Positions 20,404 to 35,089 of a stretch of DNA of 64,000 bases are shown here, piece by piece. The stretch comes from Dioscorea cayenensis subsp. rotundata (taxonomy: Eukaryota > Streptophyta > Magnoliopsida > Dioscoreales > Dioscoreaceae). The notes below the pieces were generated by a model. That model was given only the letters and a program-made list of their open reading frames with translations, was not told where the DNA came from and searched no databases. The stretch lies in contig NC_052482.1 of assembly GCF_009730915.1 (NCBI RefSeq), positions 20,862,345 to 20,926,344 of the forward strand, read 5' to 3'. The number at the start of each line of letters is the position of its first letter. The first letter of the stretch is position 1. The position numbers and the translations under genes were made by a program.

Positions 20404-23400
20404 AAATATATATATATATATATATATGAATAATTTTGTATAGAATGGATATGGTATGATTTTATATATACATTTATGTGTTTATCATTAGGTCCTCAAG
20501 TTTTATGAGGGCCACAAGAGCACACTCCACTTGTTAACCAATTAATAAATTATATATATATATATAGTTTTTAAAGTAGTATGTGACTATTAAAGTATTG
20601 AAGTATATTTGGGAAGCCCAAAGTATTGAAGTATGTGATAGGCATGGTTTGTTGACGGTTGACCTAGTTTATAATGCTAGAAGCAATTTTGATATTGGTA
20701 CATTAGAGTATTGTTTTAAATTTTTTCATCAATAATAAACTATATTCTAAACTAGATGAATATATGTAGCATATTATGTGCATGAATCCATGTTGAATAA
20801 AAAAAAAATTCAAAGTAGATAATTATAAATATTTTTTATTTGAGTAACTAAAATAATCACTATCTCAATAGTTGAGGGTTAAAATATTTGACTCTCATAC
20901 AGATACTAATACATGTAATGATTTATCCACCTTATAAAATAATATAAAATAAATAATATACAAGTTTAAATGCAAAAGAATAGGATAAAAGGGTATTATT
21001 TTTACAAAATGGTGTAAATGGGATGGTAAATTGTTTAGTATTCCAAGTTATTCTTTGATGAGTGAGTCAGGGAATTCAATAAAGTAATTTGTTTGCTTTG
21101 GACAAGAGGCACTTTTAGGTACACAAAATGCGGGTGGGAGCGGCCAAACGGCTGCAACATTTCATTAAAGAAATGTCACAACAACAGAACAATTTCTGTT
21201 TAACAATTAGAGTTTTTATGTTTAAATTTTTATTTTAACACATCTTAGAAATAAAATAAAATTCAATTTACTCAAATTTCAAGAGAATCACTAGTACCTT
21301 ACATTGTGGTCAGGGCTGTGTAGTGTTTTGTTTTGTTTTATAGGAGGTTGTGGCCTCACAAAACATTCCTAATGGTTTTGTATGTGTACTCCTTGATCTC
21401 AAATTTTGGCTTATAGTTTACAATTTCAACAGGATAAAATAGAAGGAAAGAGAACATTTGAAGCATATGTAATTATTAATAACACCTCACTATACACCAC
21501 CTAGGCATGAGAAGAATGGTGGCTCATTATCCTCCCGCATGTAGAAGATTAAGAGTTTGACTCCTTTAAACACAACTTAAGTTCATGGTTTATCCAAATT
21601 ACTAAAAAAACTTACAATGCTGTAAAATTAAAAGTTGATGGCCAACGACCTCTTAATTTATTAACACCAGCTTCCTCATGTAAAGTACTTGTGTTATGTC
21701 ATGAAAACTGGTTCAAATCTTAAGTCATATAAGGTGAGAGTACATATGCATTGAGATATTAACTCTGTGTTTATGCACATCCTTGACACGTGGGGTGATT
21801 ATGAACTAAAATAAAAAAACTTCTACAATTATATATGCAATTTAGAGTTAAAGCCAGCTAGCCATAACATAATGTTTATATCTGTTTGTTTGTTTTGTTT
21901 TTTTTTAATATTACTCAACATGATACTTATTATAACTACTCGTTTTTCTCTCAATTTTTTTCTCCACTTAAACTATATTTAAGTCAAATTTAAATTCAAA
22001 ACACATATAACAAAAATAAACCAATGATATATATATATATATGTAATTAAATATAAAAGGTACAAGATGAGATAAAGAAGACGAAATGTCGGTTAAGTAA
22101 GAACAAGGAGTGCTGAATGAAGAAGGCTTTTGGTCTTGAACCGTACCATATTTAGAAGTCTTTAAAAGAAGCATGCAGGCCCTTTAACAGAGCCAAAGCC
22201 CCATCACACTCCTCTCTTCTTACTTCCTACTTCCTAGTCTCTGTTCTAGTGTTTTTATTGTGTGTTTGTGTGAGCCTCTGCCTGGCCATCATGTACTACT
22301 TCTTACTATTCTTTAGAAATTAAAACACCCACCAAAAAAGATGGTCTCCCTGCCAAGTGCCAACTTCACTCTCTCAGGTTTTTCAGACTTTTGAACCATG
22401 CATGTGACTCCCTTAAGATCTCATCAATGACATCCAAGAACACTTGAATTCACTTTGAATCAATTAATATACATTATTAAACCATTTATCCAAAAGTATA
22501 AAAGTATTATCTCTCTTTCCCCCTAGTATCTCTTTGCCATTTTGTAGGGATACTTTTCATTTATATATGATGATCTTTTTTCTTCTTTTTTTTCTTCAAA
22601 TTTTACTGTTTGTCTATCCTGATTATTTAATTTTTATTTTTTTCTTAATGAAATGTGATTTAACTATTTTTTATTAAAAAAAATGGAAGTGTATATGCTT
22701 CTTGAATTTTAAAAAAAAAAAACCGAATACTTTTGTTTTTATCTAAAATGGTTACTTAAATGAGAGGAAGAAAGGACACCACTTTCTTAATTATATTGGA
22801 TTCTCTCCTCCACAAGCAAAGAAAAGAATCAGATTCTCTTTTATTTCCTTTTTTTTTTCCTTTCAAAAAATGGTTTGAAACAAACTATATCTTCACACTT
22901 ACAAAGTCAGTAAATCCAATCCAACACTTCATTGTCATGTATCTCCTTCATATCTTGAAGTTATATATATATATAAATCATCCTTTGCATTATCTAATGT
23001 TTAATAAGTAAGGAGTATTAAGACTCAACCACCTGCCATGATTAATGTCCTCAAGCCACCCACTTTGGAAAAAGGAAATAAAATAAATAAAAGATTAATA
23101 AAGAAGTAGAAGAGTCACATTCTAAGCACCATATTAAACCACTGATGAAGACCATAGAAAAAGCTAGAGTTTGGTTTGGCACTGAATGATAAGGGAAAAA
23201 GTATTCTTTTGTATGCATTGGCTGGGCCAATCCTTTTGACAAAATTGTTTAGTGTATGCAATTAAATTAATTTGTTCCCCTTTTTTTTAAAGTAAAGTTG
23301 AAAGGGGAAAAAAAAATATAGTTTTAAAAATAAGAAGCTTTGTTTCCTTCTTCTTCTTCCTCTTCTTTTCTATTTTTAAATATTCTTAAAATTAGGTAGA

Positions 23401-23906
23401 CAGAAGAGAGAGGAGGATCATGATGGAAAGCAAGGCATGCTTATGGTATCAGGCCTGATCCAGAGGGAATGAGGGTGGTAATCATTGTGTTCTTTGGATA
23501 AACTTTATTTGATATTTCAGGCATGGGGTCAAGTGATTCAGCCTAGTTTTGAGAATTCTTATATATCATATATACATATATATATATAAGATTGTGAATT
23601 TAATGATATTCATAGTTAACTTCCAAACAATTGAATCCTAAACTTCAACTGAAAAAAAAAATGATACTTGTATTCACTGGAATAGATTTTGCAAGCTTCA
23701 CTTTGATCTTGCACATTCACTGATCAATATTTCGTTATGTATTACATCGATGAGACAATAATGCGGAGCCGCAGAAATTACAAAGACATTGCAAAAACTC
23801 TCAACTTGAAACAATGGCCCATCAAAAAAGCAAGAACTTTATCTGCAGTTAAAGGACCACTTCGAGTGGATCGACGAACTTGTTTTGACATAGTTTTTGC
23901 TAGGGA
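20404..23906. other. AT-rich intergenic spacer
   Basis: No gene is supported. The sequence is AT-rich with several (TA)n tracts (for example 20408-20427, 22027-22041, 22965-22975) and poly-T runs. It contains the 3' flank of the TRM-like gene on its right side. Confidence 0.5.
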
Positions 23907-26900
23907 CTACCCTGCAAGCATTAAATCAAAGATGAGTTCTTCCAAAAGTTCATCTTTTAACATACTTTCTATCTCTATCCCAACAATATCAACACCTTCT
24001 ACCAAATTTAAATACTTTAGTTCAAGAACTTCGTCTAATTTGCTCTCTGATTCCTTTCGATACTTCACCACCATTTGCCATACCTTTTCAACTAGACAAT
24101 CATGGGAGCACATAGGTCCAATTAGTCTCCTTGGTTTTACCCATGCGTGTTGGATTTTTGATTTGTTCGACGATCTCGGATAAAACTAAATTTATAAGAT
24201 CAAACAGCAGCTTCCTTTCAGATCTTGACCATGACTTGACATTGCGGTACTTCTTCTCAAGGCTATCAAAAGCATTTGAGCATACTGGATATTCTCTCAT
24301 ATAAAACGTATTGGATAGTCCATCCCATTCAGCTTCATGAACACCCAAATCACTGAGTACATCAAGCAGGTATGAGAAGTCCCTGTCACCTTCATCTTCA
24401 AAAGCTAACAAAATCTCTGCCGTCTCTGTAAGAGGGTGATACTGTTCATTTTCGGCGTCACTAAAATTTATCTCTAATTCATTGGCATAAGGATCTGATG
24501 ACTCCAACTTAAGAAGTCGAAGTTGCATTCGCAGCTCTGCATCAAGAATGTTAAAATGTCACACATGAGTAGATTTACCAGTGAGAAAGTAAACATATAG
24601 AATGGATGTTTCACTTACCCTTAAGATCTGCACTGACACTCTCAAAGCATCCAGAACTGGAAATCTCTTCAGATGGGCACTCTAGAACAGAGACTGGACT
24701 AGGTTGTTCAGCTTCCTTGGAGCTTACAGGAGAGCCAAATTCAGTTAAGTTATGATCAGAAACAAGAACGGAGCCTGTTTGATGGTAAGATGTTTCCTGG
24801 AGAAGCATATCATGATTTGAGATAAAGTAAAAGATTACTGATTGATCAGAAATATTGGTTGTAATAGACAATTTATTTCTTATTTTCAATCAAAACAAAA
24901 TCTGCAAACTGCTAATGTATTTTTGCATGAGAATTGGAGTAAAAGAGCAACAGACAGCCACTGGTCAGAGTTATACACCATCATTAAATTATGAAGTTAT
25001 GGCATGCCTTTTGTAATTTAGGACAAAGACTATGAAGGAAAGGACAATTGGAGGGAATTCAATCAAACAAGAAGCTAAAAAGGAAAGAGACTAGCTAATC
25101 CTAGGATGGTATAATTCCTCAGTTATACATTCCTTGGACAGAAGTGCTAGCATACACCACTAAAATATCCTCGTGGATTCTAAAACAAACCTCTATCATG
25201 ATAGCGTTCTAATGAAAATATACCAACATGTAACTAATTAAATAAGAAAGGGAAGAGACAAAGTAATACAAGATTTGTCATGTTTACTTAACAATGAATT
25301 CCTTGCACATAAATGTTAAACATATGGTATGGAAAAATTTTTGTGGATTCTGAAAACAGACCTCTTTCTTGATGTCATTCTGACTCAAGGCTGGAAAAAT
25401 CTTCCTTAAGCACTTCACATGAATTTGGCTTATTCATCAATTCTTCATTAGCTACTAAGGAAGATAAATCTGTTAGAGGAGCAAGAAAATCACCAACCGG
25501 GTGTCCTTTCGTTGGGAACTGGGTCATCAAAGGGTTCAGATATAAGGGTCGCATCAACATTATCTTTTGGTAATTTGTTTACATGGATCTCTTTTTTCAG
25601 TACTACACTTTCCGCTTCAAAAGAATCAAGTTGAGGGGGTTTATTTCTTCGATATTTGAGGCCTCTACGAGAAGAAAATATCTTCCGATTATTGTTTTCC
25701 TCTGAACAATCATCAGATTCCAAGTTGAGCACATCTTTAAGCAAATAGCAGCCGCCATGGTTAGCAGCTTTGTGCGTGCCACTCAGTTTTGGAATTCCAA
25801 AAGTAGTAGAATTTGGGAGAGAGACGGACCTTTCTAACTTTCTGGAGCAACCTTCTTTCCACCCATCTTTGCTGCTGATACCAGAAGGGCTACCTTCTCT
25901 CTCAATCACTTCATACTTTGCCAGCTTTTTATCTCTCTGAATAATGAACCTAGGTTTAATTGGCATTTCTCTGTCAGGGAGAGAAAGCATTTCTCCCAAA
26001 GTACCAGGAGGTTTTTGCATAATTCCCACTTGTTGAGACCGCTTGGTTATTTTCCATCGTTCAGACAAACGCTTCCTGGCCTCCCTGGTCACAGATGTTT
26101 CAATTGAATTAGATGATGAGGAGCTTGCAGTGTCATTGTCCATGTAATGAAAGTGACCGGGACTCCACTGATATGCCTCAGGCTTAACTACTTCACATCT
26201 GCGGCGTGGCCTCTCCTCTCTGTTATTTGAATTGGATCGTGAGTTTGCAACATTCTTGCGACTATTACTCATATTGTGCCTCATTTGTTCTGTAATCTCT
26301 CGTGCAATTTCTCTTGAACCCTTAGTCCTATGACGTATAACTTCTACATTATCAGATGACCTCTGCCGGGCTCTTCCTTCTGAATGTAATTCCTGGATAC
26401 CAACCCTCCGCGCTTCCCTTTGTCTTTTGTGGCCAAACTGAATATCATCAGTTGATCTTGGCAGAAGAAGGTTTCTTGCTTTGTTTTGTGTCATCTCAAG
26501 ACTAGGTTTTAGAACAACAATCCTCGTGCCATGTGAGCAGACTTCATTTCTCCCGACATAGTCTGACGTGGACAACTTATGTGCAAGAGGAGAACCGTGC
26601 TCTCTGATAGAGTGATTCATCAAACCAGGACCAGGTCTCCTTAAGTAAGCAGCATCTCCATTTTGCATATGACTGCGTCTATCAGTATTCATCTCTGATT
26701 CAAGATGTACTTTCGATGTTTCTGTGTTTGGTTCCATTAGCTGATTTTAATATTGTGATATGACCGGCATGAGGAGGGGGTGAAGCACACTTCAAGCCCT
26801 GTAGATGTTTAGAGAATAAGGAGTTTGGTTCTTGAAGGAATTTCAGAAAAAGATCCTTATTGCTATCTAAGACTTCCAATGCATCATCAAATTCTTTGGA

Positions 26901-28990
26901 CTGCCGAAGTGATTCATTAGTCGAGAGGCGCTTCGCATCCATAAACTTCTGCCTAATGAAGGCAACATCAGTCTCACTTCTTTGTGAGCTTGATATTACC
27001 TTTTGAACTGACTGGTGCTTGCTCTCTTCAGATTTCTTCATTTCAACAATTTCAAAAACATCTTTAAAATCCTGATTCTCATCAATGGACTTCTGAAACA
27101 AATGCTCTTCACAGGTTGCACGCTTCCCTTGATATCCCACAGATGATACATGTGAAAAGCAACTTTCCATCCTATCACGTGGTTTATTGGCAACCTTGGA
27201 AGAAGGCAAGGAGTCGAGACCCATTAATCTTGCAACCAAACTTGGTGTAGGCCGCCTAATTTCCAATTCTATTTGACATCTCTTCATTTATAAGTGTCTT
27301 AATTGGTGTTCCGCTGACGGTCTTGCAAGGATTTTGTCTATATCCAAGGCCAATCTAACAAATGAAAACATATAAGAATAAGTTAATCTTAGCCACCAAA
27401 GCCACACAAACAAACTGAAAAAACTTTTGAGTAATGCAGGCTCACTGCAGTAATAATTTCCAGTGTGTTAAGTTGATGACCTCATTTAGGTCATACTTTT
27501 TATAGCAATAATGCAAAGAATTCAAAATATATCACCACTCCAAGAATCTCATTGAGGCCATAACTTGAACAATGAATAAACCGAAAATAAACACCATTTC
27601 TTAATGAAGGAATGCAATTGTTCCACACACAAAAACATTATGCAAACTGCCAAAATGTTAGAAATCACGACGGAATACACTTCACTCTAACGCAACAGTC
27701 TTAAAAGCAGACTTACAGAATTTTTTTCATCAGGAAAGTCATCACCACAGTCAGAATCAACTGCCATCTTTGAGGAATATAGTCCCTTCCTGAACAGACC
27801 ATTGCCTGAAATGATCCTCTTATATCATTAGAGGAAGTACAATAAAATCCAGAGCTCTAAGTAGTTATACCATAAAGAAAGTCATGTACAATTATTTTTT
27901 GTAGAATGAACAAGAATGGTTAAAAAGGAAAGTAATTTGACATATTGAAAAGCAACATGTGATGAATAAGAAGAAAAGCCTAGAATATACAATTGTGTTA
28001 ACCAAATAAAAGCTACAAAGAACAATCAGGCAATGTGAATATATGAGTGAAGAGCACTTTTTGAAATTAACAAGGTTTCAGGTGGGTAATTTATCTTCAC
28101 TAATGCCCAGTAAACCAAACAGATCTACTCCTGGAACAGCAAGCATAATTCAACATGGCAGAATAGTCATGTCGAAAACAGGGCATTACCTCGACCACCA
28201 AGAGTGAACATGAAATATCACGGACACTGCAGAACAGCTCCAATAGAATAAACTGGAAATTCCACTCAAAAACACTATCTTATAGATTTCACACACACAC
28301 ACACACACAAGCAAGGAATTTTGCTACTGAGAGCACACTAATATAATGAGATTTTTAGAATATCAAGGTCAAAACAAGAATACTACAATATATACAACAA
28401 GAATGAAACAGCATGTGAGGTTGAATTATTAAAAATAGCACGTCATATAAACTTTAGCAACGTAGACAAGAAAACAAGCACGCCAAACATCATGCGAGCA
28501 ATAAGAAGAGCACTTATTATCTGTCTACCTAATTGTCTATACAACAGAAACCCCTCTCAACTCTCCAGACCAAACACCTAATTTTCCTCCATTAATACAG
28601 CGCTCAAAGAAGCTCAAAGATCCACCACAGCATTCTCGAAACCCAACAATTAAGCTCACAGCAAGCTTAACCAAGCAAATACTCAACTCTAAAACCTAGA
28701 ATTCCCTCACAGCTGCTACTCATCACTGCCACAAACCCTAAAATCAGAGAGATTGTAACAGAGAAGGATAAAAACGAACAGGAATTACACAGCTTAATCA
28801 AAACCATTACAAGATAAAAATAAAAAATAAAAAAAAACAAGAGGCATTGGTCACAACCTTCTCCTCTACCTCGATCGAGACCACGGCCGACAGGCTTGGG
28901 CACCGGAGAAGCGATCCCCTTCCTCGCAGCACCAGTGCCCACCAGTCGTGACCCACTCCTCTCCCTGCCTCTCGACCCACCTCTCTCCAT
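23907..28990 (-). pseudogene. TRM/LONGIFOLIA-type protein (DUF3741 + DUF4378) with multiple frame changes
   Basis: Exons read as 28990-28858, 27805-27717, 27354-25362, 24796-24619 and 24536-23907, with GT-AG signals. The start MERGGSRGRERSGSR leads to GTPIKTLINEEMS, then RRPTPSLVARLMGLDSLP and EFDDALEVLDSNKDLFLKF, the DUF3741 signature. The C-terminal DUF4378 region shows QPSPVSVLECP, LRMQLRLLKLESSDPYANE, FSYLLDVLSDLGVHEAEWD and IGIEIESMLKDELLEELI-like residues. The family (TON1-recruiting motif proteins) acts on cortical microtubules and cell shape. The conserved blocks lie in different frames: breaks fall near 27240-27280, 26740-26770, 25490-25520, 25375-25400 and 24100-24130. It is therefore called a pseudogene, though sequence error at several points cannot be excluded. 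An upstream in-frame ATG exists at 29152. Confidence 0.75.
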
Positions 28991-28999
28991 CTCTTCAGG

Positions 29000-29450
29000 T
29001 CCAAATCCAGTATCCTCACCCGGCGGCGAGCTGAGCGATCTGGAGCTCCGGCGCGCGCGAGCGAGAGCGAAAGCTCGGAGTTTGGCGGAGAAGAAGGTAT
29101 TAAATGCTTCTCTTTGCGTCTCTGTTGGAGCTTTTAGAATGGAACATTGCACTTCTCGAGAGTACGTTAATCGAGGTCAGAGTTGACACGTGGAGATCAT
29201 TGAATATTGAGAAGGATAAAAAGCCCTCCAGAGAGAGAATGCCACGTAGATGGTACAGTTTAGTCAAGAGGGGGTATAAGGTGAAGCGGAAACTAAGGAA
29301 TGGATTTAAATTTCAAAACTGGGCTGGGGCCTGGGCTTGAAGAGATTGCACTTGGACGCGAAGAGCGGGACGTGATGTTGACCATTCCCGGCCGAGTTAA
29401 TACCGGGTTTTAAACTGATCCGACTCGGACACGTGGCACTCTTTCTTCCG
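29000..29450 (-). promoter_or_regulatory. Upstream region of the TRM-like gene with two ABRE/G-box motifs
   Basis: GACACGTGG at about 29185-29193 and GGACACGTGGC at about 29428-29438 both contain the ACGTG core of ABRE/G-box elements bound by bZIP factors. Their position 5' of the minus-strand gene suggests ABA/light-type control; this is inference from motif alone. Confidence 0.4.
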
Positions 29451-30711
29451 CCTTTTACGGGAAATCATACAGCGTATAGCGGAGGGGATTTCGCTTTTTT
29501 TTTTTTTAATTCGTTTATTTGTAATTTATTATTATATTACTATTATAATTTAAAATCAAATGCGAAGGTATTCAATTATCTACAACGGTAGAAAAGCAAA
29601 GGACAAGATGTAAAACAAAAAGGATGAGCTAATTGAACACTTTGTATGACTCACAATTGATCTTCATTATTATTGATATTATAGCACCAGTCAGGACCAT
29701 TTTCAAAATGCTCATTTTCCAGCTTCAAGCTCTGTACTGTACTTGGAGAATTTAAGCACTTCTTTGAATAGTTCCATTTATTTAGATTTTAAATTCAAGT
29801 AGAGTATTGTTTTGTTTAGACAGAAGAGAAAGAGGCCAACACATGAAACAATTTGGTTGTTGTCATAACAGAAGAGAAGTGGGCATGGCTGGCATAATTG
29901 AACCATCTCATGACTGCAATCATGTCCTCTTGCATGGGTGAATATAATGGCATTTCAATGTAATGCAACTGGTTTAGTTAGACTTAGAAACATGGTTCAT
30001 TTTAATCTTTATTGCTGCCTGGAAAAAAGTCATGAATCTTGGATGGTGATTTGGAGGAATAGTGCAAACATCATGAGGAATAATGGTAAGGATGTGAACC
30101 TTCTAATACTAAAAGTTACTTACCTTTTGCTCCTTGTAAAGCCATACCATTTGCTTAAAATGATGCAGAATAGTGAGGGGTGCCTAAGTGCCTTATCTTT
30201 GTTTGGGAAAGCATGGAATGGTAGGCCAAAGTCCATCACAAACTACTTTCAATAGATACACAAAAAAGGACCATTCTACTTGTCTGGTCATCAGTCACAT
30301 TGACCTCACATTCATAGCATATGGGCAGCACTGCCAAACAAATTCATTGATAGATCTAAAAACTCAAACCATGCACATATTGTTAATGAATGCATGGACA
30401 TATCTTTGAAAAGATCTCCAAATAACAACCTCATTTACCAAACTCACAAACATGAATATCTCATAGATTAAGTGAGATGAAAATTAATAATATTAGCTGT
30501 GACAATGAAGGCCTCCACTGGTCAAGGAAACAAGGATGTTGATTTTATAGATGGAGGTAGACAGACACATGAAGCAACCTCTCAACAGTCCTAGCATGAG
30601 AAAACCTAACAAACAAACAAAATTTTCAACCATGTTTCTCGAAGATCCTTTGGTATGAAAGAGTGCAATGCAAACCACAATATTAGTTGCGCCATATTTC
30701 TTTTTTTTTTT
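29451..30711. other. Intergenic region
   Basis: No gene recognised. A 105-codon open frame on the plus strand (29938-30255) has no familiar motif and average composition. The right end is the 3' untranslated region of CCT3. Confidence 0.5.
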
Positions 30712-33700
30712 TTACTCTGGGATCATCTGCTCATTGTCGGCATCACCTTCTTCCTCTATCTTGGGTTTAGATGGAGTTGGACCGGCTCCAGGAGCCTGCT
30801 TCTTCTTTATGCCACTAACAATATCGTCGATCCTCAGAAGCATGCAAGCAGCCTCAATGGCAGTCTTGAATGTTTGTGCTTTTACGCTGTATGAATCCCA
30901 TATCTGCACAAGAAAACTGTTTAGAAACAACAAGGACTAAGACTGTTGTCAGGAATAGGGAAGATATACACCTTTTGTTCTTTCATGTCGGCGATAGCAC
31001 CAGTGTTCCCATCAATGCCAACCCATGCATTTTCCCCATTTGCATGCTGTAGAAAGGACGCAGACAGATACAAATTAGCCAAAAAAAGATCTCATAAATA
31101 TGAACAATTAATACAATAGGGAAGGGCATGGCCTGCTTCTTGCCTTTCCTTGAAGAGCTGTCATGGTCCTGATCACATTGACTCCACAGTTCTGGGCCAA
31201 GGTTCTGGGGATGGCCTCAAAAGCCACAGCAGCAGCTTCATATGGCCACTACAATAATAGCAAAGAAACAAGCTGTAAGGTTGTATGATTAATTAACAAT
31301 AGCATAAAAGTTGAAGAACCAGTTTCAACCTTTTCGATGCCTTCAATTGATGAACTCTTTTGTTTTAGTGTTGCAGATACCGTCAACTCGGTAGCACCAC
31401 CGCCAGGAAGAAGCTTTGGGTTTTTCAATATGTTTCTTGCTACAGACATGGCATCCTGACAAGAAAATGAAAAAATTAGCTTTAGTCTATGACATCCGTG
31501 TGCCATCTAACATCAAGTGATGTGAGACCTACCTGCAAATTTCTTTCAACTTCATTTAGAAGATCTTTGCTAGCACCTCTCAACAGAACAGTGCAGGCTT
31601 TCGGTTCTTTGCAGTCAACAATAAATGCAAAAAACTCATCTCCGATTTTCTTTATCTCAAAAAGCCCTGCTCCAGTTCCAACATCAGATTCTTGCAGTTC
31701 CTCTGGCCTGTTGACAACAACAGCCCCACATGCTTTAGCAATTCTGTTATTGTCAGTCTTCCTCAATCTCCGAATAGCACTAACACCAGCCTTGCTGAAA
31801 TAATGGCATGCTAAATCACTGAGTCCTTTTTCAGTAATAACTAGGTCAGGCTTGAACTTCAATATCTGCATACAAAGGTTCTCAATATATTCTTCCTCCA
31901 TCTTCAATAAAACTTCCCTGAAAATGGGAGGCACTTGTTAGTGCTAGACCAAATATATATATATATATATATATAACAATAAAAATAATTCAATATTGAA
32001 AAAAAAACCTACATCCAAGACAACTTGAAAACGAGAAATCTAAATCTAAGAGCATTGAAACAAATATTTGTGCAACATAAAGGATCTTGCAAAACATAAA
32101 ACACACAGGTTCACCATAAACCATTAGGCACATAATAAATCTTGGGAGCTTATAAAGATACATGCACACATGGATTTACCAAAGGAGAAATCTAGTTCCT
32201 ATTTCAGTAGGTTATTTAAAAATTTAGAAATTCTTACCAATCTTCTTCCTTTACTAACTCAGCATTTGTTTGATTTTCTCCCTTCTTATACTCAAGAGGA
32301 CAATCAAGAAGAATGATCCGAGGGTTCAGTATCTTCCTTCTCATTTTACCAGGGGCAACAACATCTTTATTGATCATGACTCCTTTAAGAACCTTGGAAT
32401 CCTCCAACTGGCCACCAGGAACCTTTTCTACTTTGATATATTTCTTAATGTCTACTTCTCGTAACCCTTGGCCAAGGTCCACACCTACTATTGTGGTAGA
32501 ATCGATAGCAAGATCCTGAAATTAGTTAAAATAGATGTCATACAAAGCTTCAACAGTATAAAGTACAACTAGTGGGAAGCAAATGAGAAAGCTAACAGAA
32601 TCTATAATTTTCAGTGCCATTCTGTTTGACATAATAACAAATTAAGGCCCAAGTTCACAAGGATTAAAGCTCTACTTGTCATAGACTTGATGATAATTTA
32701 CAACAAGACCAACAAGGAATTTCTTATATATAATAATTAATATAGAGATGAAAATAGAACGCCGTAGGGAAAGGGGGGAAAGCCTTGAAGACTACTGCAA
32801 TATTTAAAACCGCTACAATATACTCAATAGAAAAATAATTAAAACTGTCACAGTATATTCAATGGGCACATGGGAGACGCTTAAAGCTTACTATAATAGT
32901 TAAATTACTGTTGATGTTCAATAGAAAAAGAAGCACAGCATGAAGAGCAGCCTTTAACCAACTGAAGATATTGAATTTAAAAAGACAACACTTACAGAAA
33001 TTAAGTCTCCAAACTGTCCAGTAAACTTTGTGCCAATGCAGCTTTTTACCAATCCCAACATAGTGGCACCTATCAAACATACATTCTCATGGAATTGAGT
33101 GTCCTTGTTTAGATAGACATTTAAAAGATTAACAAGTAGACTTACGGTCGTTAACATCAATGGGCATAGCAATCTTGTCTAGTACAGCAACAGCATCCTC
33201 AAGAGCTTTATTGTATGCTGAGGCCACACGAGAAAAGAACTATAAGTATATTCCAACAAACAGTTAGAATATTACTCATTTAATCAATAATTACCTCTGC
33301 AGATAACAGTTGGATGGTAATTTTTGTCAATAAAGGCCTCGGCAACATGAAGCATCTCACCAGCTTCAAAATTCACACAAACAATAAGTAGAATACTCAG
33401 ATAAGTAACACATGCATAGACATCATTAGCACTAGTCTGTTTCTTAAACTTCCATTATTCTAAAATTTACAAAAAATAGTTACTGTGTTCTAGAAAAGAC
33501 TATATCCAAACAGGATGCCCATTACTTTAAAGAGGATGTGAAACCACAAGTACAAAACATACCAAGAACAATGACCGAAGTTGTCCCATCTCCTACTTCT
33601 TCATCTTGAGTGCGGCTAAGTTCAATCATTGACTGCCAACTCAGATTCAAAATGTTAGAACCATAAAGGAATTAGAAAGCAACAGATGGAACAAGAACTC

Positions 33701-35089
33701 AATATTGAATAATAAATAAGTGGAATATTGCATTCGTGATCCACCATACCTTGGCAGCTGGATGGGCAAGATCTAACTCTCTCAGAATACAATTTCCATC
33801 ATTTGTAACCACAATTCCTATTAAGAGAAAAACAATTTATGATGTCAAGAATGGGAAATATAGACAAGTCGAAAGAAATCAAAAAAAAGATGCTAAAAAC
33901 AATGGGGTTATTGTGGCTGAGAACACCTATAAGAAAATTGAGGAGCATGGAACCACATTGAGCTTATCACACACAAGACAAAGGTTACTGTTATTTGGCT
34001 CCTTAGTTCTATTTAATAACCAAGCAAATCAAAACATTTCAATACAAGTGTGCAAAGATACAAAAGCACAATGTGTGATGATATTATAAATTCCAAATTT
34101 TGTTGAAAAATTTTATATCAAATAAATAAATTATTTATATTTTAAAAAATGGTTCAAGCAAAATATGATGTTGCTAATTGAATTATATCATGACAACTAA
34201 AATACAAGAAAAAGGAAAAATAATGTGTGCCGCACCAAAACCTGAAACAAAACAATAGTGTGACCACTGAACTTGGTTTTTTGACAAACCATTAAAAATG
34301 ACACCAAAAAGGCCAAATAAATATCATACCTCCTCCAGCATCAAGCAGCATCTTCAACATGGACCGAGGACCCAATGTTGTGCGGATAATATCAGCCACA
34401 GCCTGTGGAAAAGACACAGAATAGTATAGTTTGACACAAATTAAATCCTAGATTTAGTCCCAGAGCTGACAGGCAACAAATAGCCATATAATATTTTGAC
34501 TATAACTGTATAAGAAAATTACAGTCATTGTTTAAATACTCTAAGAAAAGAAAAACTAATCAAAGTTTCCACTTTAAAAAAGATAACAATTGTGACAATA
34601 TCGAATTGAAAGTGAGAAATTAATCCCAGTGCAGTGCTCACAAACATACACATACAAAGCCTCGTTTAATTCGTAATACTGGAACATAAACACTAAAATG
34701 CAAAACTAAACCAAACATTTAACCAAAACAAAAAGAAGAACAAGCGATCAAAATCGAGTGGAATTTCCAAAACAATTGCAAAAGAACCCACCTTTGAAGC
34801 TTGGATGTTGGCATGCTGCACCTTGCTCCCAGATTCACGCTTTACAGAATCCTCTGCTCAATCAAATCAACACAAACGCATCAGACAATGATGAAATGGG
34901 AACAGAAAAGATCAAATTAGTTCAACAATAAAAAAGACTTCAAGTTTATCCTCACTGAGCACCAACAAAACGTCACGATCTGATCCCAATGTATGAAGAG
35001 AAAGAAACAATAAACAATCCCTAGATCAAGAACAAGCTCAGAAGGGGAGAAGAAAATGGCTTACTGAGAACCAAGACCGGGGCGTGCAT
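30712..35089 (-). CDS. CCT3: T-complex protein 1 subunit gamma (CCT3), 14 exons, intact
   Basis: Exons: 35089-35065, 34853-34792, 34402-34330, 33817-33750, 33632-33563, 33363-33295, 33217-33146, 33069-32996, 32515-32238, 31917-31533, 31455-31330, 31248-31144, 31046-30972, 30903-30712. They sum to 1674 nt, 557 residues, with every phase matching. The protein is the gamma subunit of the cytosolic chaperonin TRiC/CCT, which folds actin and tubulin using ATP. Visible motifs: MHAPVLVLK, VADIIRTTLGPRSMLKMLLD, VVTNDGNCILRELD, EEVGDGTTSVIVLAGEM (ATP-binding/catalytic Asp), LLPGGGATE, and the C-terminal IDDIVSGIKKKQAPG. Intron 12 has a GC donor (AAG|GCAAGA) paired with CTACAG; all other introns are GT-AG. 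The C-terminal extension is rich in Glu/Asp. Confidence 0.97.

Noticed and set aside
29938-30255. 105-codon open frame between TRM and CCT3
   Set aside because: No recognisable family and no repeated support from context; may be part of an untranslated or random region.
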